64,000 nt of DNA from Rana temporaria (lineage: Eukaryota; Chordata; Amphibia; Anura; Ranidae): contig NC_053494.1 of assembly GCF_905171775.1 (NCBI RefSeq), positions 49,324,511 to 49,388,510 on the forward strand, given 5' to 3'. The position numbers and the translations under genes are program-made. Each line of letters opens with the position of its first letter. The first letter of the stretch is position 1. The notes beneath the pieces were generated by a model. That model saw only the letters and a list, made by a program, of their open reading frames with translations. It was not told where the DNA came from and searched no databases. Positions 22,917-34,349 of this stretch are shown in pieces.

Positions 22917-24479
22917 CAGGGAGCGCAGAATTATTAGGCAAATTAGTATTTTGACCACATCATCCTCTTTATGCATGTTGTCTTACTCCAAGCTGTATAG
23001 GCTCGAAAGCCTACTACCAATTAAGCATATTAGGTGATGTGCATCTCTGTAATGAGAAGGGGTGTGGTCTAATGACATCAACACCCTATATCAGGTGTGC
23101 ATAATTATTAGGCAACTTCCTTTCCTTTGGCAAAATGGGTCAAGAGAAGGACTTGACAGGCTGAGAAAAGTAAAAAATAGTGAGATATCTTGCAGAGGGA
23201 TGCAGCACTCTTAAAATTGCAAAGCTTCTGAAGCGTGATCATCGAACAATCAAGCGTTTCATTCAAAATAGTCAACAGGGTCGCAAGAAGCGTGTGGAAA
23301 AACCAAGGCGCAAAATAACTGCCCATGAACTGAGAAAAGTCAAGCGTGCAGCTGCCAAGATGCCACTTGCCACCAGTTTGGCCATATTTCAGAGCTGCAA
23401 CATCACTGGAGTGCCCAAAAGCACAAGGTGTGCAATACTCAGAGACATGGCCAAGGTAAGAAAGGCTGAAAGACGACCACCACTGAACAAGACACACAAG
23501 CTGAAACGTCAAGACTGGGCCAAGAAATATCTCAAGACTGATTTTTCTAAGGTTTTATGGACTGATGAAATGAGAGTGAGTCTTGATGGGCCAGATGGAT
23601 GGGCCCGTGGCTGGATTGGTAAAGGGCAGAGAGCTCCAGTCCGACTCAGACGCCAGCAAGGTGGAGGTGGAGTACTGGTTTGGGCTGGTATCATCAAAGA
23701 TGAGCTTGTGTCGCCTTTTCGGGTTGAGGATGGAGTCAAACTCAACTCCCAGTCCTACTGCCAGTTTCTGGAAGACACCTTCTTCAAGCAGTTGTACATG
23801 AAGAAGTCTGCATCCTTCAAGAAAAACATGATTTTCATGCAGGACAATGCTCCATCACACGCGTCCAAGTACTCCACAGCGTGGCTGGCAAGAAAGGGTA
23901 TAAAAGAAGAAAAACTAATGACATGGCCTCCTTGTTCACCTGATCTGAACCCCATTGAGAACCTGTGGTCCATCATCAAATGTGAGATTTACAAGGAGGG
24001 AAAACAGTACACCTCTCTGAACAGTGTCTGGGAGGCTGTGGTTGCTGCTGCACGCAATGTTGATGGTGAACAGATCAAAACACTGACAGAATCCATGGAT
24101 GGCAGGCTTTTGAGTGTCCTTGCAAAGAAAGGTGGCTATATTGGTCACTGATTTGTTTTTGTTTTGTTTTTGAATGTCAGAAATGTATATTTGTGAATGT
24201 TGAGATGTTATATTGGTTTCACTGGTAAAAATAAATAATTGAAATGGGTATATATTTTTTTTTTGTTAAGTTGCCTAATAATTATGCACAGTAATAGTCA
24301 CCTGCACACACAGATATCCCCCTAAAATAGCTAAAACTAAAAACAAACTAAAAACTACTTCCAAAAATATTCAGCTTTGATATTAATGAGTTTTTTGGGT
24401 TCATTGAGAACATGGTTGTTGTTCAATAATAAAATTAATCCTCAAAAATACAACTTGCCTAATAATTCTGCACTCCCTG
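22917..24479 (+). mobile_element. Nearly complete Tc1/mariner-type transposon (Tc1-D)
   Basis: Termini CAGGGAGCGCAGAATTATTA and TAATTCTGCACTCCCTG are inverted repeats with TA on both sides (22915-22916, 24480-24481). A second, inner pair of repeats is GTGCATAATTATTAGGCAAC (23097) and GTTGCCTAATAATTATGCAC (24271). This gives the IR/DR layout of Tc1-type elements, with two binding-site-like repeats at each end. It encloses one transposase frame. Total 1,563 bp, typical of the superfamily. Confidence 0.95.
23135..24151 (+). pseudogene. Tc1/mariner transposase, DD37E type, N-terminus disrupted
   Basis: This is the transposase of the surrounding element; it would bind the terminal repeats and cut and join DNA at TA sites. 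From ATG at 23135 the frame meets TGA and TAA at codons 10 and 13. The DNA suggests a small deletion and a compensating insertion in the A-run, so the frame is regained by codon 16. It then runs open for about 322 codons to the stop at 24151. Visible parts are an N-terminal paired-like helix-turn-helix (KIAKLLKRDHRTIKRFI), a GRKKR basic linker, and the catalytic motifs LWTDEM, FMQDNAPSH and SPDLNPIENLW. The spacing between the second D and the E is 37 residues, so DD37E rather than DD34E. That spacing matches the TRT-like group known from vertebrates. The later part looks undamaged; the protein is probably inactive. Confidence 0.9.
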
Positions 24480-24481
24480 TA

Positions 24482-25043
24482 TTTGAAACGAAAAAAATAT
24501 TCATAGTTCTATTTTGTCTTGCTGCATTATGGTAAACCAAGTATCTGTGACATTTGGTAAGTGTGTAGGATATGATCAATGACTAGGTAGTTCAGAAAAT
24601 TATTTCAACACTAGCAATTTTAATGTTTGGTGATAGCTAGCTAACACAGGTATTTGAATTTCTTTTTCTCATCTCCTGAATATCTATAGTATATATCTTC
24701 ACTAATAAAATCACAAATGCTATGGCACACAAACATAGATGATAGCACCAAAGGGACCCCACAAACATGAAACATGTTTGCTCATGTCATGACAAATAAT
24801 TTAGCATGGCCATATGGGCTGTGACAGAAATATGGTTATGTAAGTTAGTAAATCTGTCTGTATTAGTAGAGCAGCCACAGTCATACCCTGTTTCTTTCCA
24901 TATGCATATTAATTGACCTGTGGTAACAACCTCCTTATTTAGAATCATGGTTTTGCAGCCTCTTGTTTTTTTTTGTATATACTGTATGCAAAGGATTAAT
25001 GTTGAAGTGTTAATAGACATGTACTCCATGCAAATTATTGAGA

Positions 25044-25045
<2 letters not shown>
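24482..25045. other. Unassigned intergenic DNA
   Basis: AT-rich; no gene recognised. Confidence 0.5.

Positions 25046-25119
<74 letters not shown>
25046..25119. repeat. (TA)n microsatellite
   Basis: About 37 uninterrupted AT units. Confidence 0.97.
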
Positions 25120-25123
<4 letters not shown>

Positions 25124-25462
25124 TTACTATAGTAAACACATGGTAATAGTGTGCTCCCTTGAATTTGCACAACAATTATGTGACCACTGAAATAGCATCC
25201 AGTTTTTCACCTGTCAAACCCTTGGTGACATTATCTACAGTATAGCTTCCAGCTAAATAATCTTTTGTGCGTGTGCAGACATCTGCCATCTTTTATAAGT
25301 GTTCACAGAACTATATTACTCATTGGTATATTATGAACCCACGCATACACTTCCGCTGATATGTTTTGACTTTTTAATTTGTGTACTCACTTCCATCATG
25401 GAAAACCCTGGAACTAGGAAACCCTCCAACCCACACAAGCAGGGCAGGTTGAAGTGAGTTGA
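25120..25462. other. Unassigned intergenic DNA
   Basis: Nothing recognised. Confidence 0.5.
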
Positions 25463-25510
25463 CCCATAGCCAAACACTATCATTGATAGTGTTTGGCAAT
25501 GGGCTATGGG
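25463..25510. repeat. Short hairpin
   Basis: CCCATAGCCAAACACTATCA is followed directly by TTGATAGTGTTTGGC and GGGCTATGGG, forming a 20-bp stem with one bulge of about 6 nt. Confidence 0.8.
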
Positions 25511-25579
25511 ATATACATTGGCAGAATGGCACCGCTGCACAAAATGACGTACTCATTCGTCGCTCGCACTCTCCGGAGT

Positions 25580-25807
25580 AGTGGAAAAGTTCAGGCCCAT
25601 TTGGATAAGGTTAGATCCCTGCAAGGCAAAGCCAGAGCTATAGCTAGTGAAGGTTGGAATCCTTTTAAGGGTCTGGGAAACTTTTCAATTTTTTTTTTCA
25701 GCCGATCATGGTTGAAGGAAGTAGGGGTATATATACTCATGTTGTTTTTGTTTCTATTCCTTTTATATGCAGTGATAAGGTGGTACTGTTGCCTGATGGA
25801 TGAGTGA
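25580..25807 (+). pseudogene. Endogenous retrovirus env 3' fragment (transmembrane end), probable
   Basis: An open frame ending at 25807 has, near its C-terminus, a strongly hydrophobic segment of about 20 residues (about 25727-25785), followed by a short polar tail with cysteines. Before it are a tryptophan-containing segment and a basic/amphipathic stretch. This layout is that of the membrane-spanning end of a retroviral envelope transmembrane subunit. The support is mainly context: a polypurine tract at 26051 and an LTR-like block from 26066 follow at the expected distance. Upstream env, pol and gag are absent and the first part of the frame (before about 25555) runs through unrelated DNA. 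The fragment cannot make a working protein. It could instead be a chance hydrophobic frame. Confidence 0.45.
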
Positions 25808-26050
25808 ACAGAGCCCAAGCAGATTACTACATCTTCCTGGGATGCCCCGAAGCCCAACCCCATGTACAAGACACAGATCCCAGACTGACCGGCTTTCATG
25901 TCCTCCTCTAAGTCATCCCTCCTAAAGAATAGAGTCTACAAGTCAAGCCGTGTTTTCCTTTTTATGGACTCATATGGACTGTAAGGACTGACTAATTTCC
26001 AGGTGTAAGAAGAAGATCAAGATTTATCAAGGGACACATATGAGCATATG

Positions 26051-26064
26051 AAAAAGAGGAGGGA
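26051..26064 (+). promoter_or_regulatory. Polypurine tract
   Basis: AAAAAGAGGAGGGA lies directly before a C and the TG that would open a 3' LTR. This is the expected place for the plus-strand primer of retroviral reverse transcription. Confidence 0.5.
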
Positions 26065-26065
26065 C

Positions 26066-26787
26066 TGTTTTGGAAATTGTATTAAGATGTATTTAATATG
26101 TATTGTCACAGTGTCTCCCAGTGTTAGTTCTCCCGATCCAACGAGCAGACTGGGGCAGATTGACACTGGTAAGAGCACCGTTTTGGTAGTAGAAAGCTTC
26201 TTGAGGATGCAGAGAAGTGTTTGCAGTGAAGGACCCTTGTGCAATGCAGGGGGGATGTGTTCACTCTGTGAAGACATATCGGTAATGGGGGGCTGTATGC
26301 TTGTGTAGTTCTGTGTGTCTGATCAGCACGTAAAGAGGCTATGGCGTGCACCTGCAAATAATCTCCCATCCTCAGGAATGGTAGAATAATCCCAGTATGC
26401 ATTGTTCTCTAAACAATGCATCATAAGGATTCACGCCAACGGTAAAAACTAGAGTCTTTGTGTGCGTTGTGGTTGGGGACAGTGTTCATGATTTCAAGGC
26501 CAGCCATGTGGATTTCTTTGTCTAGCTTGCAGAGACAGAGGGCCGGAAGTCATACACACTGCCCCTGCACAGACACTCCCAGACCTTTCCCTAGTCATTG
26601 TTCACTGGCTGAAATTTGTATAACTCCTCCTGTTTACCTGTGCTTGATTGGCTGATTATGAAGCAACAAAGCTCTATTGTTATATAAATAAACATCGCGC
26701 CCATGGTCAGGGTTCGTCGAGCTAAGGAAGTATTATGGTTATGTCTGCACACATATGATGCTGCTGTTGAACCTCCTGGTCCCCACA
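26066..26787 (+). mobile_element. Probable retroviral 3' LTR
   Basis: Starts TGTTTTGGAAATTG after the polypurine tract and can end at CCCCACA (26787), giving TG...CA and about 722 bp. ATTGG (an inverted CCAAT word) at 26646 precedes TATATAAATAAA (26681-26692), a TATA box overlapping an AATAAA signal. No 5' copy lies in the window, so identity cannot be confirmed by comparing LTRs. Confidence 0.5.
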
Positions 26788-27050
26788 GCCACAATGTTAG
26801 CAAAGAGGCGAGGACTTTGTAGTGACATCATTGACCATATATGGATATTGTCATATTTGGTCAATGACATAACAGAATTTCCTCTCTGATGCTAATAGGT
26901 GCAGGTTCCCTAACAACCAGGAGACTTAAGCAGGAAGCAGTCACATTTAGCAGTGGTAGTAATACTTCCACTAAATGTATCACTTCACACTGTATTTGGA
27001 AATTCACTTAGCTGAACACCCATTAGTCTGACCTTTCACACAGGAATTTC
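26788..27050. other. Unassigned DNA with a palindromic word
   Basis: ATTGACCATATATGG is followed by CATATTTGGTCAATGACAT, an imperfect palindrome at about 26829-26871. Confidence 0.4.
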
Positions 27051-27053
27051 TTA

Positions 27054-27464
27054 TGTCGTGTACACAAGATCGGCTTTCTGATGGAATAAAATCCCATGGA
27101 TTTTTTCGTCGGATATCTGATGAAGCTGACTTTCATCAGCATTTTATACACACTTTAAGACTAAATTCCGACTGTGCCAAAACACGGTGACGTACAACAC
27201 TACGACAAGCCTAAAAAAATGAAGTTCAATGCTTCCGAGCATGCGTCGACTTGATTTTGAGCATGCATAGATTTTTCTCCGATGTAGTTCCACACAGACG
27301 ATCGTAATTTCGGTTTTTTATCCATTGGAAAAATTGAAAACATGTTCTATTTTTTTTACACCGATGGAAAAAAGACTGATGGGGCACACACACGATCGGT
27401 TTGTTCGATGAAAAAAATCCATCGGACTGTTTTCATTGAATAAACTGATTGTGTGTACACGGCA
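27054..27464. mobile_element. PIF/Harbinger-type MITE (H5)
   Basis: Begins TGTCGTGTACACAAGATCGG after TTA and ends TTGTGTGTACACGGCA before TAA. Shares GAGCATGCGTCGACTTGATT with H1, H2 and H7. Noncoding. Confidence 0.75.
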
Positions 27465-27467
27465 TAA

Positions 27468-27919
27468 AGGATGTGTACACAGTGCTGGGATCTCCCCCAA
27501 ATGATGCACTCTTCTGGTTAAATGTTTTTAGCCTATAGTGTTAGGCTATTTTCTTTTGTAGTGAATGTTCTTTAACTCTCATCAAATGTTAGTGAATGTC
27601 ACATGCACGTGGGAAAAGGAAACAAATAAAAATGAAAAACTCTGTCCCCAATCTGCATTGAGACACACCTTATTAATAAATTCGAACTTCCAAAAAATAA
27701 ACATTTGTGAAAACACTTGCTGCTGCAATTTATATCCCTGATCCTATATTTAAAATATGCAGATTCAATCTTTTAAAAATCCAGCATGCAGTGCTGTGTA
27801 CTAAACCACACAACCAACAAAAATAAATGAGAATAAACTTAAAAACTAAACTCTCACACACTTTAAATTCACAAAGTGCTTAGTGAAAAAAACAATTGTG
27901 CAAAAATGTTTCTAAATAA
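27468..27919. other. Unassigned intergenic DNA
   Basis: AT-rich; nothing recognised. Confidence 0.5.
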
Positions 27920-28397
27920 TGTAGCACCCTCTACCGTACGAAGGTGCTAGCATAGGATTTTTGCTAGGGAAACTGCCAGTGCAGGTAAATTTAGGCAGGG
28001 CTATGCTTCAGGCTAGTTGCTTGTTTTTATCTGGGGGCAGGGAGTGGTTGGTGTAGCAGTGGGTGTGACCACCTGTGCTCTAGTTCTGAGGTGCCTCCCC
28101 TGCTTCCAGGGAGATTGCTCTGGAAGAGAGGCAGGGTCTCGGACTGGAGTGGCAGGCAGCTCATGTGAGGAGCCCTGACCAATTCCCACTTGGTATTGGC
28201 AGGGGGCAGGCCTCCCATATGAGCTGAGGTCACATGCAACTGGGGAGGAGTTGTTGGCCAGGAGAAGTAGAGAATGGAGAACTAGACAGTGGCATGAGGC
28301 GGCCCCCATCTGGCGCTATAATAAAGTCTCTGCACAATTATTGTTTGCTCAAAGCATCTTTTCACTGTGTGAAGTCCTTTGGGTCCTTTGAAGTGTG
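27920..28397 (+). mobile_element. Possible LTR fragment
   Basis: Opens TGTAGCACCCTCTACCGTAC, has a GC-rich promoter-like body and an AATAAAG signal near 28320, then is cut by the Harbinger insertion. No matching partner LTR or coding part is visible. Assignment is tentative. Confidence 0.3.
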
Positions 28398-28888
28398 TAA
28401 GGCCTTGTACTCACGACCGGATCTGTGCGCTGGAAACTGTCTGCCCGACAGTTTCCGGCGTACAAGGCTGATTTGTGTTTGGTTCCGCTGGCGTGTACAC
28501 ACCAGCGGACCAAATTACCGTCGTACCGGAACGCGTGCACGTAAACTACGTACGACGTCACTATAAAGGGGAAGACCAAACTTAATGGCGCCGCCCTCTG
28601 TTCCTCTTTTGCTAGTTACGGGTTTGCTCGTGTTAGTGAAGGTTTGGTTAGAGCTGATTCGCGCTTCTCGGTCTCCAGGCTTTGACAGCGTGTATTCACG
28701 GGTTCAGTGCGTGTGCTTGCGGTAACGTAGTTGTCATTCGGCTATAGGCTAGCAGGTTGTTTCTGCTTTAGCAGTTGCATCCTGTGCGCTCGTATCTGTT
28801 TGTCACGCGTTTGTGCAGGTAGTGCTGGATTTGCGAGTGCTTTCTGTTTCAGTGTGTTCTTGACTGACCAGCCGGCCGGTTTGAAGCC

Positions 28889-30549
28889 ATGATGGAGCAG
28901 CAGCGTCAATTTTCGCGAGTTGGTGCTGTTTATGGGATGGCTGCTGGATATGTTCATTTGTCCAGTACTTTGGCCAGAAACAGGGGGCGGAGGCGTTTCT
29001 GGACCAAGAATTGGTTGCGCCAGCGTGACCAGTTCTCACATATGCCTCTGCTTAGGGAACTCCAGGAGAATAATCCTAATGACTTTAGGAATTTTCTCCG
29101 CATGACGGACCCCGTATTCAACAGTCTGCTGGAACTTCTGTCCCCCTATATCACGAGGCAGGACACTGTGATGCGCCAAGCCATCACGGCCGAGCAGAGG
29201 CTTATTGCCACGTTGCGGTACCTGGCGACTGGGAGGAGCCTGCAGGACCTCAAGTTCTCGACAGGCATCTCTCCGCAGGCGCTTGGGGTCATCATACCGG
29301 ACACGTGTGCTGCCATCATCAAAGTTATGCATGAGGAGTATATTAAGGTAAGTTTCCTGGCTGTAATAATGTGGCCAACTAACTTTATTTTTATTTTCCC
29401 AGATATGCTGTGTGTTTAACTAACGTTACCTTTTCTCCCTATGCATGTTGATATCAGCTTTTACATGTTTTTTTCTTGACCTACCTGCATATTTGTCCCT
29501 TACCCAATATTAACCTGTCCAGCATGCTATCCTAGGGACAAACCCACCTTGCCATTTTTTAAAACAGGACTTTTTGTTTTTTGTGTCCCCCCCCCCCCTT
29601 CAAACTTTTATTGTCCCCATCAGAGGGCTGTGGAGTCTCTTAATGAAGTGGCCCTATATATTTCATTTCCCAAATTCTCCATGCACATTTTTCTAATGCA
29701 ATTTTAATACTGTGAACTGTCACAAGGATGCTTGTAGGATGTTTTTGTTACAAAGTACTAAATCTCTTTTTTTGTTTGTCCCCACAGCTACCCTCCACAC
29801 CACAGGAATGGCAGTCTGTGGCTTCCCAATTTGCCCAGCGGTGGGATTTTCCAAACTGCGGTGGAGCAATAGATGGGAAACACGTCCGCATTGTGCCCCC
29901 ACCCCGCTCGGGGTCCTACTATTATAATTACAAGGGTTATCATAGTATTGTGTTGATGGCGGTGGTGTCGGCACAGTATGAGTTTCTATATGTGGACGTG
30001 GGGAAGAACGGCCGGATGTCTGATGGGGGAGTGTTCGCACGGACAGATTTCTATGATCGTCTCCAAGCTGGTGGTCTGGCATTGCCACCAGATGAAGATA
30101 ATGTGGAAGGACTTCCGTTTGTGTTCCTAGCGGACGAGGCTTTCGGGCTTGGTCCTCACCTCATGCGGCCTTTTCCCCAGAGGACCCTCACCTCAGAGAG
30201 GAGTGTGTTTAATTTTCGGTTGGCCAGGGCTCGGAGGGTAGTCGAGAATGCCTTTGGGATACTCACCAACCGGTTCCGCCTGTTCAGGACATCGATACAT
30301 CTGGCAGAATATAAATTGGACACCGTTGTATTTGCCTGCTGCATTTTGCACAACTTTTTACGCAGGCACTCCCAGACGTACCTACCCGACATCGGTTCTG
30401 AGGCAAGACTACCCTCAGATCCCCTTCCCGGGCTGGACACTGGTCGCGCTGGCTTGGCCCCCCAATCAGCTCGTGAGGTACGCGACAAATATGTTGAGTA
30501 CTTCATGGGTCGGGGGGCCATTGCTATGCCAGATCATATTTCTTTCTAA
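28889..30549 (+). CDS. PIF/Harbinger transposase (two exons)
   Basis: Catalyses excision and 3-bp-target insertion of the surrounding element, working with the Myb-like partner. Exon 1 is 28889-29347, ending AAG before GTAAGT. Exon 2 is 29788-30549, after CCCCACAG. Joining keeps phase 0 and gives about 406 residues, near the family norm of 350-450. The N-terminal half is helical (RRFWTKNWLRQRDQF, then LRYLATGRSLQDLKF, a helix-turn-helix-like block typical of HARBI1-type proteins). Exon 2 carries the DDE nuclease: D at about 182 in GGAIDGKHVRI, D at about 269 in FLADEAFGLGPHLMRPFP, and E at about 306 in ARRVVENAFGILTNRFR. The ATG has a favourable context (AAGCCATGATGG). No stop or frameshift is seen. 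AATAATAAATAA near 30583 can serve as polyA signal. Possibly still functional. Confidence 0.93.
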
Positions 30550-31001
30550 TTCGGCCCCCAAAGAAAGGAATATTCTCAAAAATAATAAATAATTAGACCA
30601 TTGGACTTTATACAGTTGTTTGTCATTAATGCTTTTTCTCTTTTTCTCTGTCTTCCTGGTTCTCTAACTAACTTCTTCAATTGTAATGCATAATTGATTT
30701 CTCCACTTTTAGTAACTAACCACATTTTGCACAGTATTCACTCATCTACAAACAGGGTATTGAGTCTAGAAATAAGAAGCAACTCCATTTGTAAATTTTG
30801 AGGTCAAGTATTTTAATTTTTGCTTGTTCATGACCCCAAAAATTATTTTATATTTTTTTCATTACTCCCTGCTTTTGTACTTAGGAGTCTACAAATTTTT
30901 TTTTTTTTTTTTTTTTTCAGGTAATTCAACCAAAAATATTATGCAGATTATACATTTATTAACAAGTTCACATTTTTTTTTATCAAATATAGTTAGATTT
31001 A

Positions 31002-31034
<33 letters not shown>

Positions 31035-31384
31035 TAGACTATTTTTGGTGGGGTGTTTACCGCCTTAATTGTTTTTTTTGGGCATATTTTTTATGCACAA
31101 AAAACAATAATTTTTTAACCATTTTTTTTGTTTTTGGTGTGTTTTTCAAAAAGTAAATTTTTAGGTGAGATTTTGGACTCAAATCTCTACTTCACTAAAT
31201 TCAGTGATTAGAGAGATTTATAATTCTATATATATATATTTTAAATTTTTTGGCGTTGTTTATTCTTTATGGTCTAAACTTTATAGTATCCCAAAATGTT
31301 CAACATGGTCAAAAAGTAACAAAATCCAATTCCAAAAATATAAAAACTCACAACAGCAGTCAGTCATGGTGTGCTTTCACACTG

Positions 31385-31645
31385 GAACACGCCAAAATTG
31401 GAAGATACACACATTCAGTGCAAACTCGCCAAATGTCATTGGTTCAACAGACAAATGGCCACATGTGCTATCTGACATCATGGGTGATCAATGTCTGTGT
31501 TCTGTGGGAGCAAACCCTTCCTCTCAACTACTTGAGGATGGAGGAGGGGGTTGGACCCACAAAGCACAGACATTAGATATTCTGTGATGGCAGATAGCAC
31601 ATGTTGGCACACTGTGTGTGTATCTTCAAATTTTGGCGTATTCAT
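31385..31645. repeat. Inverted repeat between the two convergent Harbinger genes
   Basis: GCCAAAATTGGAAGATACAC, then ACATGTGCTATCTGACATCA and AATGTCTGTG (31390-31500) recur in reverse complement at 31559-31645 with scattered mismatches. The arms are about 90-110 bp around a loop of about 55 nt. The repeat lies past the transposase stop and past the Myb-like gene stop on the other strand. Confidence 0.7.
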
Positions 31646-31696
31646 TATTAAAACTGTAAAAATGTTTGTGGGGGCGGGGGATGGGCGGGGGGTGTT

Positions 31697-33450
31697 TCAG
31701 TCTTTGACACGGCCCATCATGTCAATAATGTTTTTAAAATTAGATTCGATGACCATCATTCTTTGCCGCATATTGTCCATTTCCGTGCAGCATTCCAAAA
31801 GGACATTTGTTAAATTCTCTTCCATGACAACCATCCTTTCACGCATATTGTGCATTTCAGTGCTGCACTCCATTACCTGCTGAATAATTATAGCAGCACT
31901 TGCACGTGAAAATATTGGCACACCATCCTCCTCCCCTAAAAAAAAAAAAAAAAATGGCATTTACAACATTATTTTTCGATGAGGCCTATCTACATATGTT
32001 TTTTTGAATCAAGCTAGGGTGACACTGACCTGATGGGCTTCTCCTTTCCACCTCTTCGACATCTTCTATCACTCCTCCTTCTTCCACCACCTCCCCATCA
32101 TCTTCTATCACTCCTCCTTCTTCCACCACTTCCCCATCATCTTGGACTCCTCCTTCATCCATCAATCCACCTTCTTTCAATTCGCCAAATTGTTCTTCCG
32201 CCACTTGCCCTTCATCTGCTATAACTTCTAAGTCCAAAATTACTTCTTCCTCCTCTCTTCCTTCCTCCTTTCTTCCTTCCTCCTCTCCTTCCACATCCTC
32301 TTCTCCTTCCACATCCTCTTCTCCTTCCACATCCTCTTCTCCTTCCACATCCTCTTCTCCTTCCACATCCTCTTCTCCTTCCACATCCTCCTCCTCCTCC
32401 ACATGTTGAGATGGCAGATTTTGGCCTTGTCTGGCCCTCTCTGCCTCCTCCAAATGCTGGCGACTTCTTTCCCCTGAAATAAACAAAAAAAAATGTAGAC
32501 TCATCAGCACACAGATATTGGAGAGCATAAATCGCACACATTGCTTAGAAGATGCTTTCATTTAGTTACTTTTATCTTTCACCAAACCTACATTTTGCAA
32601 TTACTTCTATATGGCAAGCTCTGATCCTGCCCCTTTTTAGCAAAGTGACACACATGGATGTCCCCCCTAAACTGTATTTCTGGGAGACCCTACCAAAACC
32701 CATTTTTGATTTGGGGAGACACAGGTGCTCTGCATTGCAGATGTGAAAACATCTGCTTTATTACCACTGTTTTTAGAATGAATCCTGTTTGCCTTTCCCA
32801 TTCTCATAATTTTATTTTCTAGAACTAGCTTTTACACAATGTTTACAAACAAAGTTTTTGGCCAGTGAGCCATGTCCAGGTGTGTTGTTCCTGGAATAAC
32901 CGAGCCTTTCTGAGAAACTATGTGATGTTACGTTGTTTACTAAGAACACTATTTGTAAATATGTTGGTATTTAGGTCATAAAAAATAAATGACAACATGT
33001 CTTTAAAATTACAAGCAGGCCAAGGAGGCAGATGGTGAAATATACATGGCAACACATTATTGCAGACAATCACCCCCCCCCCCCAACCACAATATATATT
33101 TACTTACTTTTACGCAGAATTTTAAGTATTTTCTTCATCTGATGTGGCTCCCTCAATTTTAAGTCTGACCATCGTTTCCTCAGCTGTTCCTTGGACCTGG
33201 TGATCCCAAACAGCCTCTGCATTCTCCTCGCCACCTTGTCCATAATATGTGCCTTTCGGCGGTTAGGGGTCTTGTATGGCCCTAATTCACCATCATAGTC
33301 CTTCTTTCGCATGATGTAAACTAACTCCACCATTTCCTGGAACCGCATATTAGTGGCTTTATATCTTCTTTGCCTTGATCGGGACGTCCCTGCCTCTGTC
33401 CCTTCACTTGTGGCATGAGAGCATCGTGCCCGCTCGTGTGACATCGCCAT
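31697..33450 (-). CDS. Harbinger Myb/trihelix-like DNA-binding partner (three exons)
   Basis: In Harbinger elements a Myb/SANT or trihelix protein binds element ends and helps bring the transposase into the nucleus. On the - strand: exon 1 33450-33108 (donor GTAAGTA), exon 2 32473-32030 (donor GTCAGT), exon 3 31935-31697. Lengths 343, 444 and 239 nt join in phase to 342 codons including the stop, a strong sign that the model is right. Exon 1 has a basic, aromatic helix region (RFQEMVELVYIMRKKDYDGE; RRMQRLFGITRSKEQLRKRW) of the Myb/SANT-like type. Exon 2 is very acidic with six GEEDVE repeats. Exon 3 is a predicted coiled coil (MRERMVVMEENLTNVLLEC). I chose ATG 33450 because AAAGATGGCG is a good initiation context; an upstream ATG at 33555 is in frame but lies in promoter-like DNA. 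Confidence 0.85.
32291..32404 (-). repeat. 18-bp minisatellite inside an exon
   Basis: CCACATCCTCTTCTCCTT occurs about six times at exact 18-bp steps (32291, 32309, 32327, 32345, 32363, 32381). On the - strand it encodes the acidic GEEDVE repeats. Its length being a multiple of 3 preserves the frame. Confidence 0.95.
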
Positions 33451-33513
33451 CTTTCCTTTCCCACAGAGATTATGGGCGTGGAAAAGATGAATTCTTACGC
33501 CATGGGCGGAGAA

Positions 33514-33780
33514 GAGGGCGGCGTTTAATACATACGCGGAGTGTAGAGAATGCAAACAACGTGTTTACGTCGGTTACGCAGAGAATCTTCGAGCGCATAC
33601 AGAACATACACAGTTAACGCCATATTTCCTAAACTCATTGATTAGGGGCCTCGCAAAGGTGACGAGGGCGGGGTTTAATAAATACGCGGAGTGTTTAAAA
33701 GGTGCACGCCGTGATTACGCATCTTACGCGGTAATTAGGCGAGCGTGAGAAACGAGGAGCGAGAGACAGGAAGGTAAGGA
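33514..33780. promoter_or_regulatory. Head-to-head control region with 31-bp direct repeats
   Basis: It lies between the start of the Myb-like gene (-) and the 5' exon of the MADF-type gene (+). The 31-bp repeats at 33514-33544 and 33664-33694 share TTTAATAMATACGCGGAGTG with two mismatches overall. The strand shows TTTAATAAATA-type TATA-like words and CG-rich words. AGACAGGAAGGTAAGG near 33763-33778 may be a splice donor for a 5' untranslated MADF exon. Confidence 0.45.
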
Positions 33781-34349
33781 AATTAAAAATGTGATCAGCA
33801 GAGGCCTTGAAAATGTAGACACATGGGATGGGGGTTTGGGCTGTTGGTTGCACCCTTTTTAAGCTATTCTGTCTATGGGGTACCACAATGTTATTTTGGT
33901 ATCCAAATGCTTTTGGACACCTCACAAAATAGAGATGTGAACAATGCTGTACCTCATTGACAAGTTTTTGAATGGTGTATTCAGATCAGGCAAAGTATTG
34001 TTCAAGTGTTGGTTGTACAGAGGTCATTAGGAAGTGTCTTTTATGTCATCCATTGTCAGGGGCATGAGATTTACACATGAAAGAGTGCCTAGATGAATAC
34101 TGTCATTTGTAAGCATTGTTTAGTTTTCTATATTAAAAATATTTACTGTAATGTTAACAATGGCTCTGCATCTAGCAAATCAATGTTTGGTACAAGCAAT
34201 GCGGCCGAGCTGCCAATCATTGTTTAAACAAGAGAGACTGTGTTTGTAATTAGATATAGGTAATAAATTTGAAGACACATATTAGATCAAGGTCAACGCT
34301 GATCCTTTTGAATATTTATTTTTCTGTGGTTTATGTTTTTGGAATCTAG

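Noticed and set aside
23180..24151. Reading the Tc1-D transposase as an intact 323-residue gene
   Set aside because: The frame opens with GTG, not ATG, and the true ATG at 23135 is followed by two in-frame stops; recorded as a pseudogene.
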